Below, one piece after another: positions 1 to 6,978 of a stretch of 8,315 nt of DNA (the first letter of the stretch is position 1; each line of letters starts with the position of its first letter). Under the pieces are notes generated by a model, which worked only from the letters and a program-made list of their open reading frames with translations, did no database searches and had not been told where the DNA came from. This stretch comes from Tardiphaga sp. (GTDB lineage: Bacteria > Pseudomonadota > Alphaproteobacteria > Rhizobiales > Xanthobacteraceae): NCBI GenBank assembly GCA_028290765.1, contig JAQGJF010000320.1, forward strand, positions 1 through 8,315, written 5' to 3'. A program made the translations under genes and the position numbers.

Positions 1-304
1 CGTCGTTGGCAGCGATCACCTGGCCCGCGGCGTTGAACAGCCTGAGATAGCTGTCGAAGAACGGTGCCACGCTGGTGTGATCGATATCAAACGTCGCTGT
101 GCCGGCCTGCGTCACCGTGAAGGCATAAAAATCATTCTGGCCGCCGCCGATGGCTTCGATCGAGACGTGCGGCACAGTGGTCGCATTGGCGATATCCGGG
201 TCCGCCCCGGTCCTGAAGTGGCCATCAAGGTCCAACGCCACATCGATGGTATTGATGAGCTGCGCGCTGGTTTTGGCGATGACCTCGCTGCCTGTCAAAA
301 GCTG
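1..304 (-). other. Start of a PPC-like (pre-peptidase C-terminal) domain, cut by window edge
   Basis: Residues 2113-2213 include GGGQNDFYAFTVTQAGTATF, then DIDHT, FFDSYLRLFNAAG and VIAAND at the edge. This is the pattern of the bacterial pre-peptidase C-terminal domain: D-x-Y-x-F-x-V, a T-x-x-F-D-I-D strand, then D-S-x-L-x-L-F and G-x-x-I-A-x-N-D-D. PPC domains are beta-sandwiches at the ends of secreted proteases and adhesins and are sometimes repeated. The second half and whatever follows (RTX repeats or a secretion signal are expected) are out of view. Confidence 0.75.
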
Positions 305-3300
305 CGGTGCATGGTTCGAGCCCGGCGCCTCAAAGACATCGGTGACCGTCACCGCGATGTCCCGGGTGCCGGTCAGCGCGCCATCGCCGACCTGCACCTT
401 GACGTCGTAGACATTGTTGCCGCCGGCATCGGCCGGCACCTCGAAGTTCGGCGCCGTGACGAATTTCAGCACGCCGGTCACCTGGTCGATGGTGAATCTC
501 GATGCGTCGGCGCCGCCGACGATGGCGTAGGACGCGGTGGCGCCGGCATCCGGGTCGATTGAGGTCACCGTCATCGCCGCGGTCTGGTTTTCGGCGACGC
601 TGACCGTCGAAGCCGAGGTGATCGACGGCGCCTCGTTGGCGTCGGTCACGGTCACGGCAATGTCCTGGATGTCCGCCTTGTCGCCGTCCGACACCTTGAC
701 CTGGACGTCGTAGACATTGTCGGCGCCGGCATCGGCCGGGGTTTCGAAATCGGGCGCATGGATGAATTTCAGTTCACCGGTCGAACCGTCGATGGTGAAC
801 AGCGCCGCATCGGCACCGCCGGAGATCGCATAGGTCCGCGTGGCGCTGTCCGGATCGGCAGAGGTCACGGTGGTCACGGCTACCTGGTTCTCGGCGACGG
901 AAATCGCGGCCGCGTCGCCACCACCGTTCGAGGTGATGATCGGCGCGTCGTTGACGTGGGTGAACACGACCTGGCCATCGACGGCTGCACTGGCCAACGC
1001 GCCGTCGGATGCCTGGATGATGAAGCTTGGCGCCTGCTCGCCGCCATCGTGCAGGAAGCGGACATGGCCTGCATCGACGTCCGCGGTGGTGAAGCTGGTC
1101 ACGTTGCTCCACACGCCGTCCGCCAGCAGCTGGAAGGCGCCGCTGGTGGTCGCGAACGTGTTCAGCGTGACGGTCGAACTGTCACTGTCGCTCGCCGTGA
1201 AGCCGGCGGCCGCCGTCAGGATCGTCCAGCCGCCTTCAGACACGGTCAGGACCGGCGAGCCGATGGTCGGCGCGTCGTTGACGTTGGTGAAGACCACCTG
1301 GCCCTGCACGGCCTGGCTGTTCAGCGACCCGTCGGACGCCGATAGGACGAAGCCCGGCGCCGCTTCGCTGCCGTCGTGCAGGAAGCGCACGCGCCCGGCA
1401 TCGACGTCGGCCGTGGTGAAGCTCGACACGTCGCTCCAGGTGTTGCCGGTCAGCAGCTGGAAGGCACCGTGGCTGGTGGCGAAGGTGTTCAGCGTGACCG
1501 GCGAATTGCCATCGTCGGTCGCGGTGAAGCCGGCGGCTGCAGTCAGGATCGTCCAGCCGCCCTCCGACACGGTCAGGACCGGCGCCGAGGCGATCTGCGG
1601 TGCTTCGTTGACATTGGTCACCGAGATGGTGACGTCTTTGGACGTGGTCACCGTGCCGTCGCTGACCTTGACGGTGATCTGGTAGTCGTTGTCGCTGTTA
1701 GCATCGACCGGCGCCTCGAAGTCCGGCGCGGCGACGAACTTGACGTTGCCCAGGCTGTCGATCGTGAACCTGGCCCGATCGGCGCCACCGAGCGAATAGG
1801 TCAGCACGGCGTTGGCATCGGCATCGCTGGCGGCGACGTGATAGACGATGTCGCCGGCCGGCGTGTTTTCGGCCTCGGTCGCCGTCGTTCCGGAGGTGAT
1901 CTCGGGCGCGTCATTGACGCCCGTCACCTTCACCGTGACGGTTGCACTGGAGGTGCCGCCGTGACCGTCCGAGATCGTGTAGGTGAAGGTGTCGTTGACG
2001 CTCTGGCCGGCGCCGAGCGCCGTGGCGGTCGCCGAACCGGACGCGTCGTAGACCACGCTCCGGCCGTCGGCCGCTACCCCGATCGACGCGCCGATGCCGC
2101 CGGTTCCGACGCCGGTGATGGTCAGCGCGTCGCCATCGGCATCGGTGTCGTTGGCCAGCACGTCCAGATTTTGCCGCACGTTGGCGTAGAGCCGCGAGGT
2201 GTTGTCGAGATTGCCAAGCGCAACGGGGGAGCCAACGCCACGATCAATGCCAACCGTCGGGGCCGGCATGGTGAAGGCGCCGGAGCCGTCGTTGATCAGG
2301 ATCGCCGCGCCGCTCGAGGTTGCCAGGACGATGTCCAGCCTGCCGTCACCATTGACGTCGCCGAGGGTGACGCCATAGGCAAAGACGGGTTCCAACGCGA
2401 ACGATGTCGTCGTGAAGCCTCCGGCGCCATCGTTGAGCATGATGTCGAAGCCAAGAAACGATGCCGCAACCACATCGATCCGGCCGTCACCATTGAGATC
2501 GCCGGTGGCAACGTGGCTGGAATAGAGACCCGGCACGGATACGTCGCTGTAGAATGTGCCGTCACCGTTGCCGTACAGGATGTGGTCGGCCCCTATTTCG
2601 TCGGAGCCGGTGCCGACATAGGCATCGAGCTTGCCATCGCCATTGAAGTCGGCAAGCGCCACGGCAGTGCCGGGCAACGCGAGCGAACCGGAGACGGTGA
2701 ACGTGCCGTCCCCGTTGTTCAGCCATACCGAAGCGCCAGTGCCATCCTCGCCCTGCACGACAAAGGCGTCGAGATCGCCATCGCCGTCGAGATCGCCAAG
2801 CGCGACATCCGAAACTAAGCCGACGCCGCTCCCGAAGGTGGAGACCGCAAAGCTACCGTCGCCATTGTTGAGCAGCACCTTGTTGGTGCCGCCGCTGGCG
2901 GCAAAGCTGCTGCCGGAGACGACAAAATCGATGTCGCCATCGCCGTCGAGATCGCCGGCTGCGATGCTCCAGCCGGCGGTGTTGGCAATCGGCGCGCTCG
3001 AATTGGCAACGAACGTGCCGTCGCCATTGCCCATTTGAATCAGGACGCCACGCCCGGTGTCCGATATCACCGCGTCGAGATCGCCGTCATGGTCGATATC
3101 GGCCAGCACCATGTCGTTACCGCTGTCGTCGTATCTGGCGCCTTGCGTGGTGAACGTCCCGGATCCGTTGTTCAGGGCCGCCCTCCAGCGTCCGGAAAAA
3201 TCGCTGAAGACAATATCGAGATCGGTGTCGGCGTTGGTGATCCACGAAATCGTGTCGTTGACGGCGACGGGATCGCTGTTGGCCTGGACGGTGATCGCGA

Positions 3301-6300
3301 TCGACTGGGTGTCGCTCGCCATGCCGTCCGAAACTCTGACCTGGACGTCATAGACATTGTCGCCACCGGCATCGGCCGGGGCATGGAAATCCGGCGCGTG
3401 GATGAAGGCGAGCGCCCCGGTGGTCTGGTCGATGGTAAACAGATGGGCGTCGGCGCCGCCGGCGATGCTCCAGGTGCTGGTCGCACCGGCATCCGGATCG
3501 AACGCGGTGACGGTCATCACCGCCGTGGTGTGCTGGCCGATCGCGACCGCCGCGCTCGAGGTGATGACCGGCGCCTCGTTGACATCGGTCACGGTGACCG
3601 CGATGTCCTGCGTGGCGGTCAGCGCGCCGTCCGACACCTGGACCTGGACGTCGTAGACGTTGTCGCCGCCGGCATCGGCCGGGGCTTCGAAGTTCGGCGC
3701 ATGGATGAACTTGAGCTGGCCGGTCGCCTGGTCGAGAGAGAACAGCGCCGCATCGGCGCCGCCGGTGATGGTCCAGGTCGCGGTCGCGTGGGCGTCCGGA
3801 TCGCTCGAGGCCAGCGTCAGAACCGCGGTCTGGTTCTCGGCGACGCCGACGGTCGCCGCCGAGGTGATCACCGGCGCTTCATTGACGTTGCCGACCGTGA
3901 CCGCGATGTCCTGCACGGCGGTCAGCGCGCCATCGCTGACCTGGACTTTGACATCGTAGACATTGTTGCCGCCGGCATCGGCCGGCGTTTCGAAGTTCGG
4001 CGGATCGATGAACTTCAACTCGCCGGTCGCCGCGTCGAGAGAGAACAGTGCCGCATCGGCACCACCCACGATCGTGAAAATCCTGGTCGCGTTGGCGTCC
4101 GGATCGGTTGAAGCGACCGTCAGGACCGCGGTCTGGTTCTCGGTCACGCTGACCGTCGCCGCCGATGTGATCGACGGCGCTTCATTGACGTTGCTGACCG
4201 TGACCGCGATGTCCTGCACGGCGGTCAGCGCGCCATCGCTGACCTGGACTTTGACATCATAGACATTGTTGCCGCCGGCATCGGCCGGGGCTTCGAAGTT
4301 CGGCGGAGCGATGAACTTCAGCTCGCCGGTCGCGCTGTCGATGGTGAACAGCGCGGCATCGGCGCCACCCGTGATCGTGAAAATCCTGGTCGCGTTGGCG
4401 TCCGGATCGCTCGAAGCCACGGTCAGAACCGCGGTCTGGTTCTCGGTCACGCCGACCGTCGGCGCCGATGTGATCACCGGCGCTTCATTGACGTCGGTCA
4501 CCGTGACCGCGATGTCCTGCGTGGCGGTCAGCGTGCCATCGCTGACCTGGACTTTGACATCATAGACATTCTTGCCGCCGGCATCGGCCGGCGTTTCGAA
4601 GTTCGGCGGAGCGATGAACTTCAATTCGCCGGTCGCCGCGTCGAGAGAGAACAGCGCCGCATCGGCGCCACCCACGATCGTGTAGGTCTTCGCGGCACCG
4701 GCATCCGGATCGGTCGACGTCACCGTCATCACCGACGTGCTATTTTCGACCACGCTGACCGCGGCCGACGACGTCATCGACGGCGCCTCGTTGACGTCGG
4801 TCACGGTGACGGCAATGTCCTGAATGTCGGTCTTATCGCCGTCCGACACCTTGACCTGGACGTCATAGACGTTGTCGCCATCGGCATCGGCCGGCGTTTC
4901 GAAATCGGGAGCAGCGATGAACTTCAGCTCGCCGGTCGCGCTGTCGATGGCGAACAGCGCCGCGTCGGCGCCGCCCGTGATCGCATAGACCGGCGTGGGG
5001 CCATCCGGATCGGCGGATGCAACCTGCGTCACCGCGGTTTGGTTTTCGGCGACGGACATCGAAGCCGCGTCGCCGCCGCCGTTCGACGTAATCACCGGCG
5101 CGTCGTTGGAGCCTGTGATGGTGAAGGTCAGCGGCTGGCCGGCCGTCGCCACCGTGCCGTCGGAAACCTGCACCGAATAGGTCACAGTCAGGGTCTGGCC
5201 ATCCGCCAGGAAATCGAGATCGGCGGCCGCCGGATCCCAGCTCCAGCCGATGCTCTGGGCAGCGCCGGTCGCAGTCACAGTTCCGTCGAAGCTCAGTTTG
5301 CCGGTGACCAAAGCCGAGGTCAGCGCCGCGATCTGGTCTTCGCTCAATGCGCCGCCGCTCCAGGCCAGCACCGGAGCACCGGACACCGAGGCGGTCAGCG
5401 TGTCGCCGACATCGACATCGGACACGGACAGGTGGCCGGCAATGCGGGCAATGTCCTGCGCCGCGGCGTTGCCGGCTTCCGGGACGGATTCCGGCGGCGT
5501 GATCGCATTCAGGACCGGCGCATCATTTACCGGATTAACGGTCAGATTGACGGTCACGACGTTGGAGTCGGCCGACCCGTCGTTGGCGTGGTAGGTGAAA
5601 CTGTCCGCGCCGTGATAGTCCGCGGTCGGCGTGTAGACGAACGAGCCATCGGCATTGAGGGTCAACGTGCCGTGGGCCGGGCCGGCCACCAGCACCGCCG
5701 ACAGCGGATTGCCGTCGATGTCGCCATCGTTGGCCAGGACGCCGGCCGCCGCAGGTGACAAGATTCCGTCTTCATTCACCTGATAGGCGTCGTTGGCGGC
5801 GACCGGCGCGTCGTTCACCGGGTTGACCGCGATGCTCACCGTCGCCGTGTCGGTCAGCGTGCCGTCGGTCAGCGTGTAGGTAAAGCTGTCCGGGCCGTTG
5901 TGGTTGGCCGGCGGCGTGTAGGTGAAGTCGCCGTTCGCCTGCACCACCACCGTGCCGCCATGAAGGGTCGCGAACGTTCCAGCGACGACGCGCAGGTTCG
6001 AAGCGTCGACGCCGGTATCCGCGCCGTTGCCATTGTCGGCGAGCACATTGCCGGTTTTCGGCGTGTCCTCGTTGGTGGCGAAGGCGTCGTTGCGCGCCAC
6101 CGGTGCGTCATTCACGGCCGGGCGCGCAATCACCCGCGCATTTTCACCCGTGACGGTCCGATCGCCGCCGTCCTCACCGGCCACCAGATCCAGCGCAATG
6201 CGTCCGCCAAAACCATCGCCATCGACCGACGCGTCGCGGAAACTGGCGGCAGATGTCGGCCCGCCCGCGGCGTTGCCGGCCGCCGGCAGGATGGACGGGT

Positions 6301-6640
6301 CGGTGGTGACCGGAAACATCGCGGCGAAGTCGGTGCCGCTGACGATGTGATTGCCGTCGACCAAAAAGCTCAAATCCGGCGACGGCTGACCGTTGCCATC
6401 GAATGCGCCTTCGATACCGACCGCGGATTGATTGTCGAACAGGATGACAAGACGGTCGCCGACGCGAACGAATATCAGCTTTTCGGTGCCGATGTCCGAC
6501 AGATCCAGTCGAACATCTCCTTCCAGACGGATGCTGACCGCCTGATCATGCTGCGGCTTGACGACGCGAATGACACGCTGAGCCGGATTTGCCCCGGTAC
6601 CCGGGTTATTGGCTTCTGCAACAACAACGCGCGCGTTCAT
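1..6640 (-). CDS. Giant modular cadherin-like/VCBS/FG-GAP adhesin, C-terminus beyond window
   Basis: This frame runs 2213 codons from ATG 6640 without a stop to the window edge. Start choice is firm: an in-frame TGA (6641-6643) directly precedes the ATG, and GGAG lies 7 nt upstream. Domains by residue: N-terminal beta-rich module with PAAG (about 20-122); cadherin-like/Ig-like domains (177-275, 276-371); VCBS-type domain (372-511); six cadherin-like repeats (512-1120); Ig-like domain (1121-1575) split by a seven-bladed FG-GAP propeller (1134-1480); cadherin-like repeat (1576-1677); two CSPG/Cadherin_3-like repeats (1678-1896); two cadherin-like repeats (1897-2102); PPC-like domain start (2113-2213). 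I see no Sec signal peptide, membrane helix or cysteine. Calcium-type acidic motifs (DPDA, DxNEAP, DxDGDxD) abound. Such proteins are usually exported by type I secretion through a C-terminal signal and act in adhesion or biofilm formation. That role is inferred, since the C-terminus is missing. Confidence 0.96.
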   Translation of the reverse strand, partial: MNARVVVAEANNPGTGANPAQRVIRVVKPQHDQAVSIRLEGDVRLDLSDIGTEKLIFVRVGDRLVILFDNQSAVGIEGAFDGNGQPSPDLSFLVDGNHIVSGTDFAAMFPVTTDPSILPAAGNAAGGPTSAASFRDASVDGDGFGGRIALDLVAGEDGGDRTVTGENARVIARPAVNDAPVARNDAFATNEDTPKTGNVLADNGNGADTGVDASNLRVVAGTFATLHGGTVVVQANGDFTYTPPANHNGPDSFTYTLTDGTLTDTATVSIAVNPVNDAPVAANDAYQVNEDGILSPAAAGVLANDGDIDGNPLSAVLVAGPAHGTLTLNADGSFVYTPTADYHGADSFTYHANDGSADSNVVTVNLTVNPVNDAPVLNAITPPESVPEAGNAAAQDIARIAGHLSVSDVDVGDTLTASVSGAPVLAWSGGALSEDQIAALTSALVTGKLSFDGTVTATGAAQSIGWSWDPAAADLDFLADGQTLTVTYSVQVSDGTVATAGQPLTFTITGSNDAPVITSNGGGDAASMSVAENQTAVTQVASADPDGPTPVYAITGGADAALFAIDSATGELKFIAAPDFETPADADGDNVYDVQVKVSDGDKTDIQDIAVTVTDVNEAPSMTSSAAVSVVENSTSVMTVTSTDPDAGAAKTYTIVGGADAALFSLDAATGELKFIAPPNFETPADAGGKNVYDVKVQVSDGTLTATQDIAVTVTDVNEAPVITSAPTVGVTENQTAVLTVASSDPDANATRIFTITGGADAALFTIDSATGELKFIAPPNFEAPADAGGNNVYDVKVQVSDGALTAVQDIAVTVSNVNEAPSITSAATVSVTENQTAVLTVASTDPDANATRIFTIVGGADAALFSLDAATGELKFIDPPNFETPADAGGNNVYDVKVQVSDGALTAVQDIAVTVGNVNEAPVITSAATVGVAENQTAVLTLASSDPDAHATATWTITGGADAALFSLDQATGQLKFIHAPNFEAPADAGGDNVYDVQVQVSDGALTATQDIAVTVTDVNEAPVITSSAAVAIGQHTTAVMTVTAFDPDAGATSTWSIAGGADAHLFTIDQTTGALAFIHAPDFHAPADAGGDNVYDVQVRVSDGMASDTQSIAITVQANSDPVAVNDTISWITNADTDLDIVFSDFSGRWRAALNNGSGTFTTQGARYDDSGNDMVLADIDHDGDLDAVISDTGRGVLIQMGNGDGTFVANSSAPIANTAGWSIAAGDLDGDGDIDFVVSGSSFAASGGTNKVLLNNGDGSFAVSTFGSGVGLVSDVALGDLDGDGDLDAFVVQGEDGTGASVWLNNGDGTFTVSGSLALPGTAVALADFNGDGKLDAYVGTGSDEIGADHILYGNGDGTFYSDVSVPGLYSSHVATGDLNGDGRIDVVAASFLGFDIMLNDGAGGFTTTSFALEPVFAYGVTLGDVNGDGRLDIVLATSSGAAILINDGSGAFTMPAPTVGIDRGVGSPVALGNLDNTSRLYANVRQNLDVLANDTDADGDALTITGVGTGGIGASIGVAADGRSVVYDASGSATATALGAGQSVNDTFTYTISDGHGGTSSATVTVKVTGVNDAPEITSGTTATEAENTPAGDIVYHVAASDADANAVLTYSLGGADRARFTIDSLGNVKFVAAPDFEAPVDANSDNDYQITVKVSDGTVTTSKDVTISVTNVNEAPQIASAPVLTVSEGGWTILTAAAGFTATDDGNSPVTLNTFATSHGAFQLLTGNTWSDVSSFTTADVDAGRVRFLHDGSEAAPGFVLSASDGSLNSQAVQGQVVFTNVNDAPTIGSPVLTVSEGGWTILTAAAGFTASDSDSSTVTLNTFATTSGAFQLLADGVWSNVTSFTTADVDAGHVRFLHDGGEQAPSFIIQASDGALASAAVDGQVVFTHVNDAPIITSNGGGDAAAISVAENQVAVTTVTSADPDSATRTYAISGGADAALFTIDGSTGELKFIHAPDFETPADAGADNVYDVQVKVSDGDKADIQDIAVTVTDANEAPSITSASTVSVAENQTAAMTVTSIDPDAGATASYAIVGGADASRFTIDQVTGVLKFVTAPNFEVPADAGGNNVYDVKVQVGDGALTGTRDIAVTVTDVFEAPGSNHAPQLLTGSEVIAKTSAQLINTIDVALDLDGHFRTGADPDIANATTVPHVSIEAIGGGQNDFYAFTVTQAGTATFDIDHTSVAPFFDSYLRLFNAAGQVIAAND
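335..952 (-). repeat. Two further cadherin-like repeats (residues 1897-2102), distant copies of the array start
   Basis: Unit 1897-2001 is 105 residues long and carries the extra NGGGDAA insertion seen elsewhere only in the first array unit (512-616). It also shares the GELKF, DFETPADA and SDGDKxDIQDIAV motifs. Unit 2002-2102 is a 101-residue copy ending in DVFEAPGSNHAP instead of DVNEAP, which leads into the PPC-like region. The order 105-type then 101-type repeats the beginning of the main array, which suggests a block duplication 4155 bp apart. Confidence 0.9.
953..1609 (-). repeat. Two CSPG/Cadherin_3-like repeats (residues 1678-1787 and 1788-1896)
   Basis: Two consecutive copies of 110 and 109 residues share VLTVSEGGWTILTAA, GFTA[T/S]D, VTLNTFAT, GAFQLL, W-S-[D/N]-V, SFTTADVDAG and VRFLHDG. 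They then share a core of A-P-x-F, ASDG and VVFT[N/H]VNDAP. The signature DVDAGxVRFLHDG followed by ASDG is typical of the CSPG/NG2-type (Cadherin_3) repeat found in chondroitin sulfate proteoglycan 4 and in many bacterial adhesins. The two copies are close paralogues, so this is a local duplication distinct from the 101-residue family. Confidence 0.85.
1610..1915 (-). repeat. Divergent cadherin-like repeat (residues 1576-1677)
   Basis: This single unit of 102 residues has the same order of motifs as the main array: NDAPEITS, AENTPAG, ASDADANAVLTYSLGG, FTIDSLGNVKFVAAPDFEAP, NDYQITVKVSDG and VTNVNEAP. It is clearly more diverged than the six tandem copies. GGADRARF replaces GGADAALF, and it has SLGNV where the others have TGEL. 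It follows the interrupted Ig-like domain and precedes the two CSPG-like repeats. Confidence 0.85.
1916..3280 (-). other. Ig-like domain interrupted by the propeller (residues 1121-1133 plus 1481-1575)
   Basis: Residues 1121-1130 (NSDPVAVNDT) are the usual opening strand of the cadherin-like/Big family. The motif that normally follows within about 15 residues, VLANDTDADGDALTITGVG, appears only at 1494 onward, after the FG-GAP block. The rest is a normal family ending: DGRSVVYDASG, NDTFTYTISDGHGG and the closing strand to TGVNDAP (about 1573-1579). The propeller therefore looks inserted into the loop after the first strand of this domain, not placed between two complete domains. Confidence 0.7.
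2201..3241 (-). repeat. Seven-bladed FG-GAP (integrin-alpha-like) beta-propeller (residues 1134-1480)
   Basis: Seven blades of about 49 residues each carry an acidic calcium-type loop. In order these are a degenerate NADTDLD (1136-1142), DIDHDGDLD (1181-1189), DLDGDGDID, DLDGDGDLD, DFNGDGKLD, DLNGDGRID and DVNGDGRLD (1428-1436). Most are followed by a hydrophobic strand, then NNGDGTF or a variant. A truncated eighth start, VALGNLDN (1473-1480), could supply the closing outer strand for blade 1, which lacks its own. FG-GAP propellers bind ligands in integrin alpha chains and occur in many bacterial surface proteins. Ligand binding here is inferred. Confidence 0.9.
3281..5107 (-). repeat. Tandem array of six cadherin-like repeats (303-bp period)
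   Basis: Six in-frame units start at residues 512, 617, 718, 819, 920 and 1021. Unit lengths are 105, 101, 101, 101, 101 and 100 residues. Each carries N-[D/E]-AP, an AENQTAVLTV-like strand, DPDA, GGADAALF, TGxLxFI, PADA, NVYDVxVxVSDG and DIAVTVTDVNEAP. The closing DVNEAP is the bacterial counterpart of the calcium-coordinating linker in cadherins. Neighbouring copies are very similar in DNA: 3893-3955 is identical to 4196-4258, 303 bp away. That indicates recent duplication or gene conversion. Confidence 0.93.
5108..5527 (-). repeat. VCBS-type domain (residues 372-511)
   Basis: This unit of about 140 residues opens with NDAPVLNAI. It carries the features of VCBS-type repeats: GHLSVSDVDVGDTLTASVSG near the start, a helical LSEDQIAALTSAL insert, then W-S-W-D and LADGQTLTVTYSVQVSDG before the closing strand TFTITGSNDAP. 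It joins the Ig-like domains to the cadherin-like array. The function is presumed structural, with calcium binding possible at the DVDVGD segment. Confidence 0.8.
5528..6112 (-). repeat. Two cadherin-like/Ig-like domains (residues 177-371)
   Basis: Two consecutive units of about 97-99 residues each begin with VNDAPVAxNDAxxxNED, contain VLAND or VLADNG, and end with DSFTYxxxDGxxxxxxVxxxVN. The hydrophobic Y-T-P-T/P pattern (FTYTPPANHNGPDSFTY, FVYTPTADYHGADSFTY) is typical of the cadherin-like/Big domains of large bacterial surface proteins. They probably act as spacers that extend the adhesive region from the cell. The two copies differ widely at sequence level, so they are old duplicates. Confidence 0.85.
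6269..6583 (-). other. N-terminal module of the giant protein with PAAG motif
   Basis: Residues about 20-124 form a compact beta-rich stretch with a core VRVGDRLVILFDN (58-70), a segment around SPDLSFLVDGN (87-97) and then SGTDFAAMFP (101-110). It ends in P119-A120-A121-G122. The position and sequence resemble the retention modules of LapA-type adhesins, whose [T/P]AAG site near residue 100-120 is cut between the alanines by the periplasmic protease LapG. The core also resembles the N-terminal region of BapA-type adhesins. Both similarities are from memory of the families, not from an alignment. Confidence 0.5.
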
Positions 6641-6647
6641 TCATCGA

Positions 6648-6651
6648 CTCC
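6648..6651 (-). promoter_or_regulatory. Ribosome binding site of the giant adhesin gene
   Basis: On the minus strand GGAG is followed by a 7-nt spacer and the ATG at 6640. A second ATG at 6644 overlaps in another frame but meets a stop after 12 codons. The in-frame TGA just before ATG 6640 rules out an upstream extension. This fixes the N-terminus of the giant protein. Confidence 0.8.
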
Positions 6652-6978
6652 AGCTTGCCGTTTGTGGTCCGCAAACAGCCCGACCTTTCACGACACTTAC
6701 GTCACAGCGGTGCGTCACGCAGCCGGCGACAGAGATTAACGTTGACGCCGGGATCGGCTCCGGTGCCGGTCCCTGAACGGCCGCCACGCCTGCCGCGCCT
6801 CGATTAGCGGTGGTGCCGTTACAGGTCGCTGTCGCGTGATCGACAGCCTGGGCGCGGGAGTTTCGACACCATCGTTTCCTCGCCCACGTTTGCGAGTTCC
6901 ATCGCAACGGCCCGATTCCTGAATTATCGCCAGAAGGTATTTCGCGGGCGCGCGGGTGTCCTGACGCCGGGCGGGTGA

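Noticed and set aside
758..4565. Several long open frames on the plus strand, including a set of regularly spaced ~99-codon frames between 3357 and 4565
   Set aside because: They are antisense to the giant minus-strand gene, have no ribosome sites and give peptides without fold patterns. Their 303-base regularity simply mirrors the protein repeats. They appear open because of strong GC codon bias.
3281..5107. Regular repeats considered as a CRISPR array
   Set aside because: The unit is about 303 bp and entirely coding with protein-level conservation. There are no short repeats separated by unique spacers.
5039..6739. Plus-strand frames of 239 and 279 codons over the N-terminal part of the giant gene
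   Set aside because: The opposite strand has a perfect domain-rich reading with a ribosome site at 6648-6651. The plus-strand peptides are Arg/Gly/Val-rich antisense artefacts.
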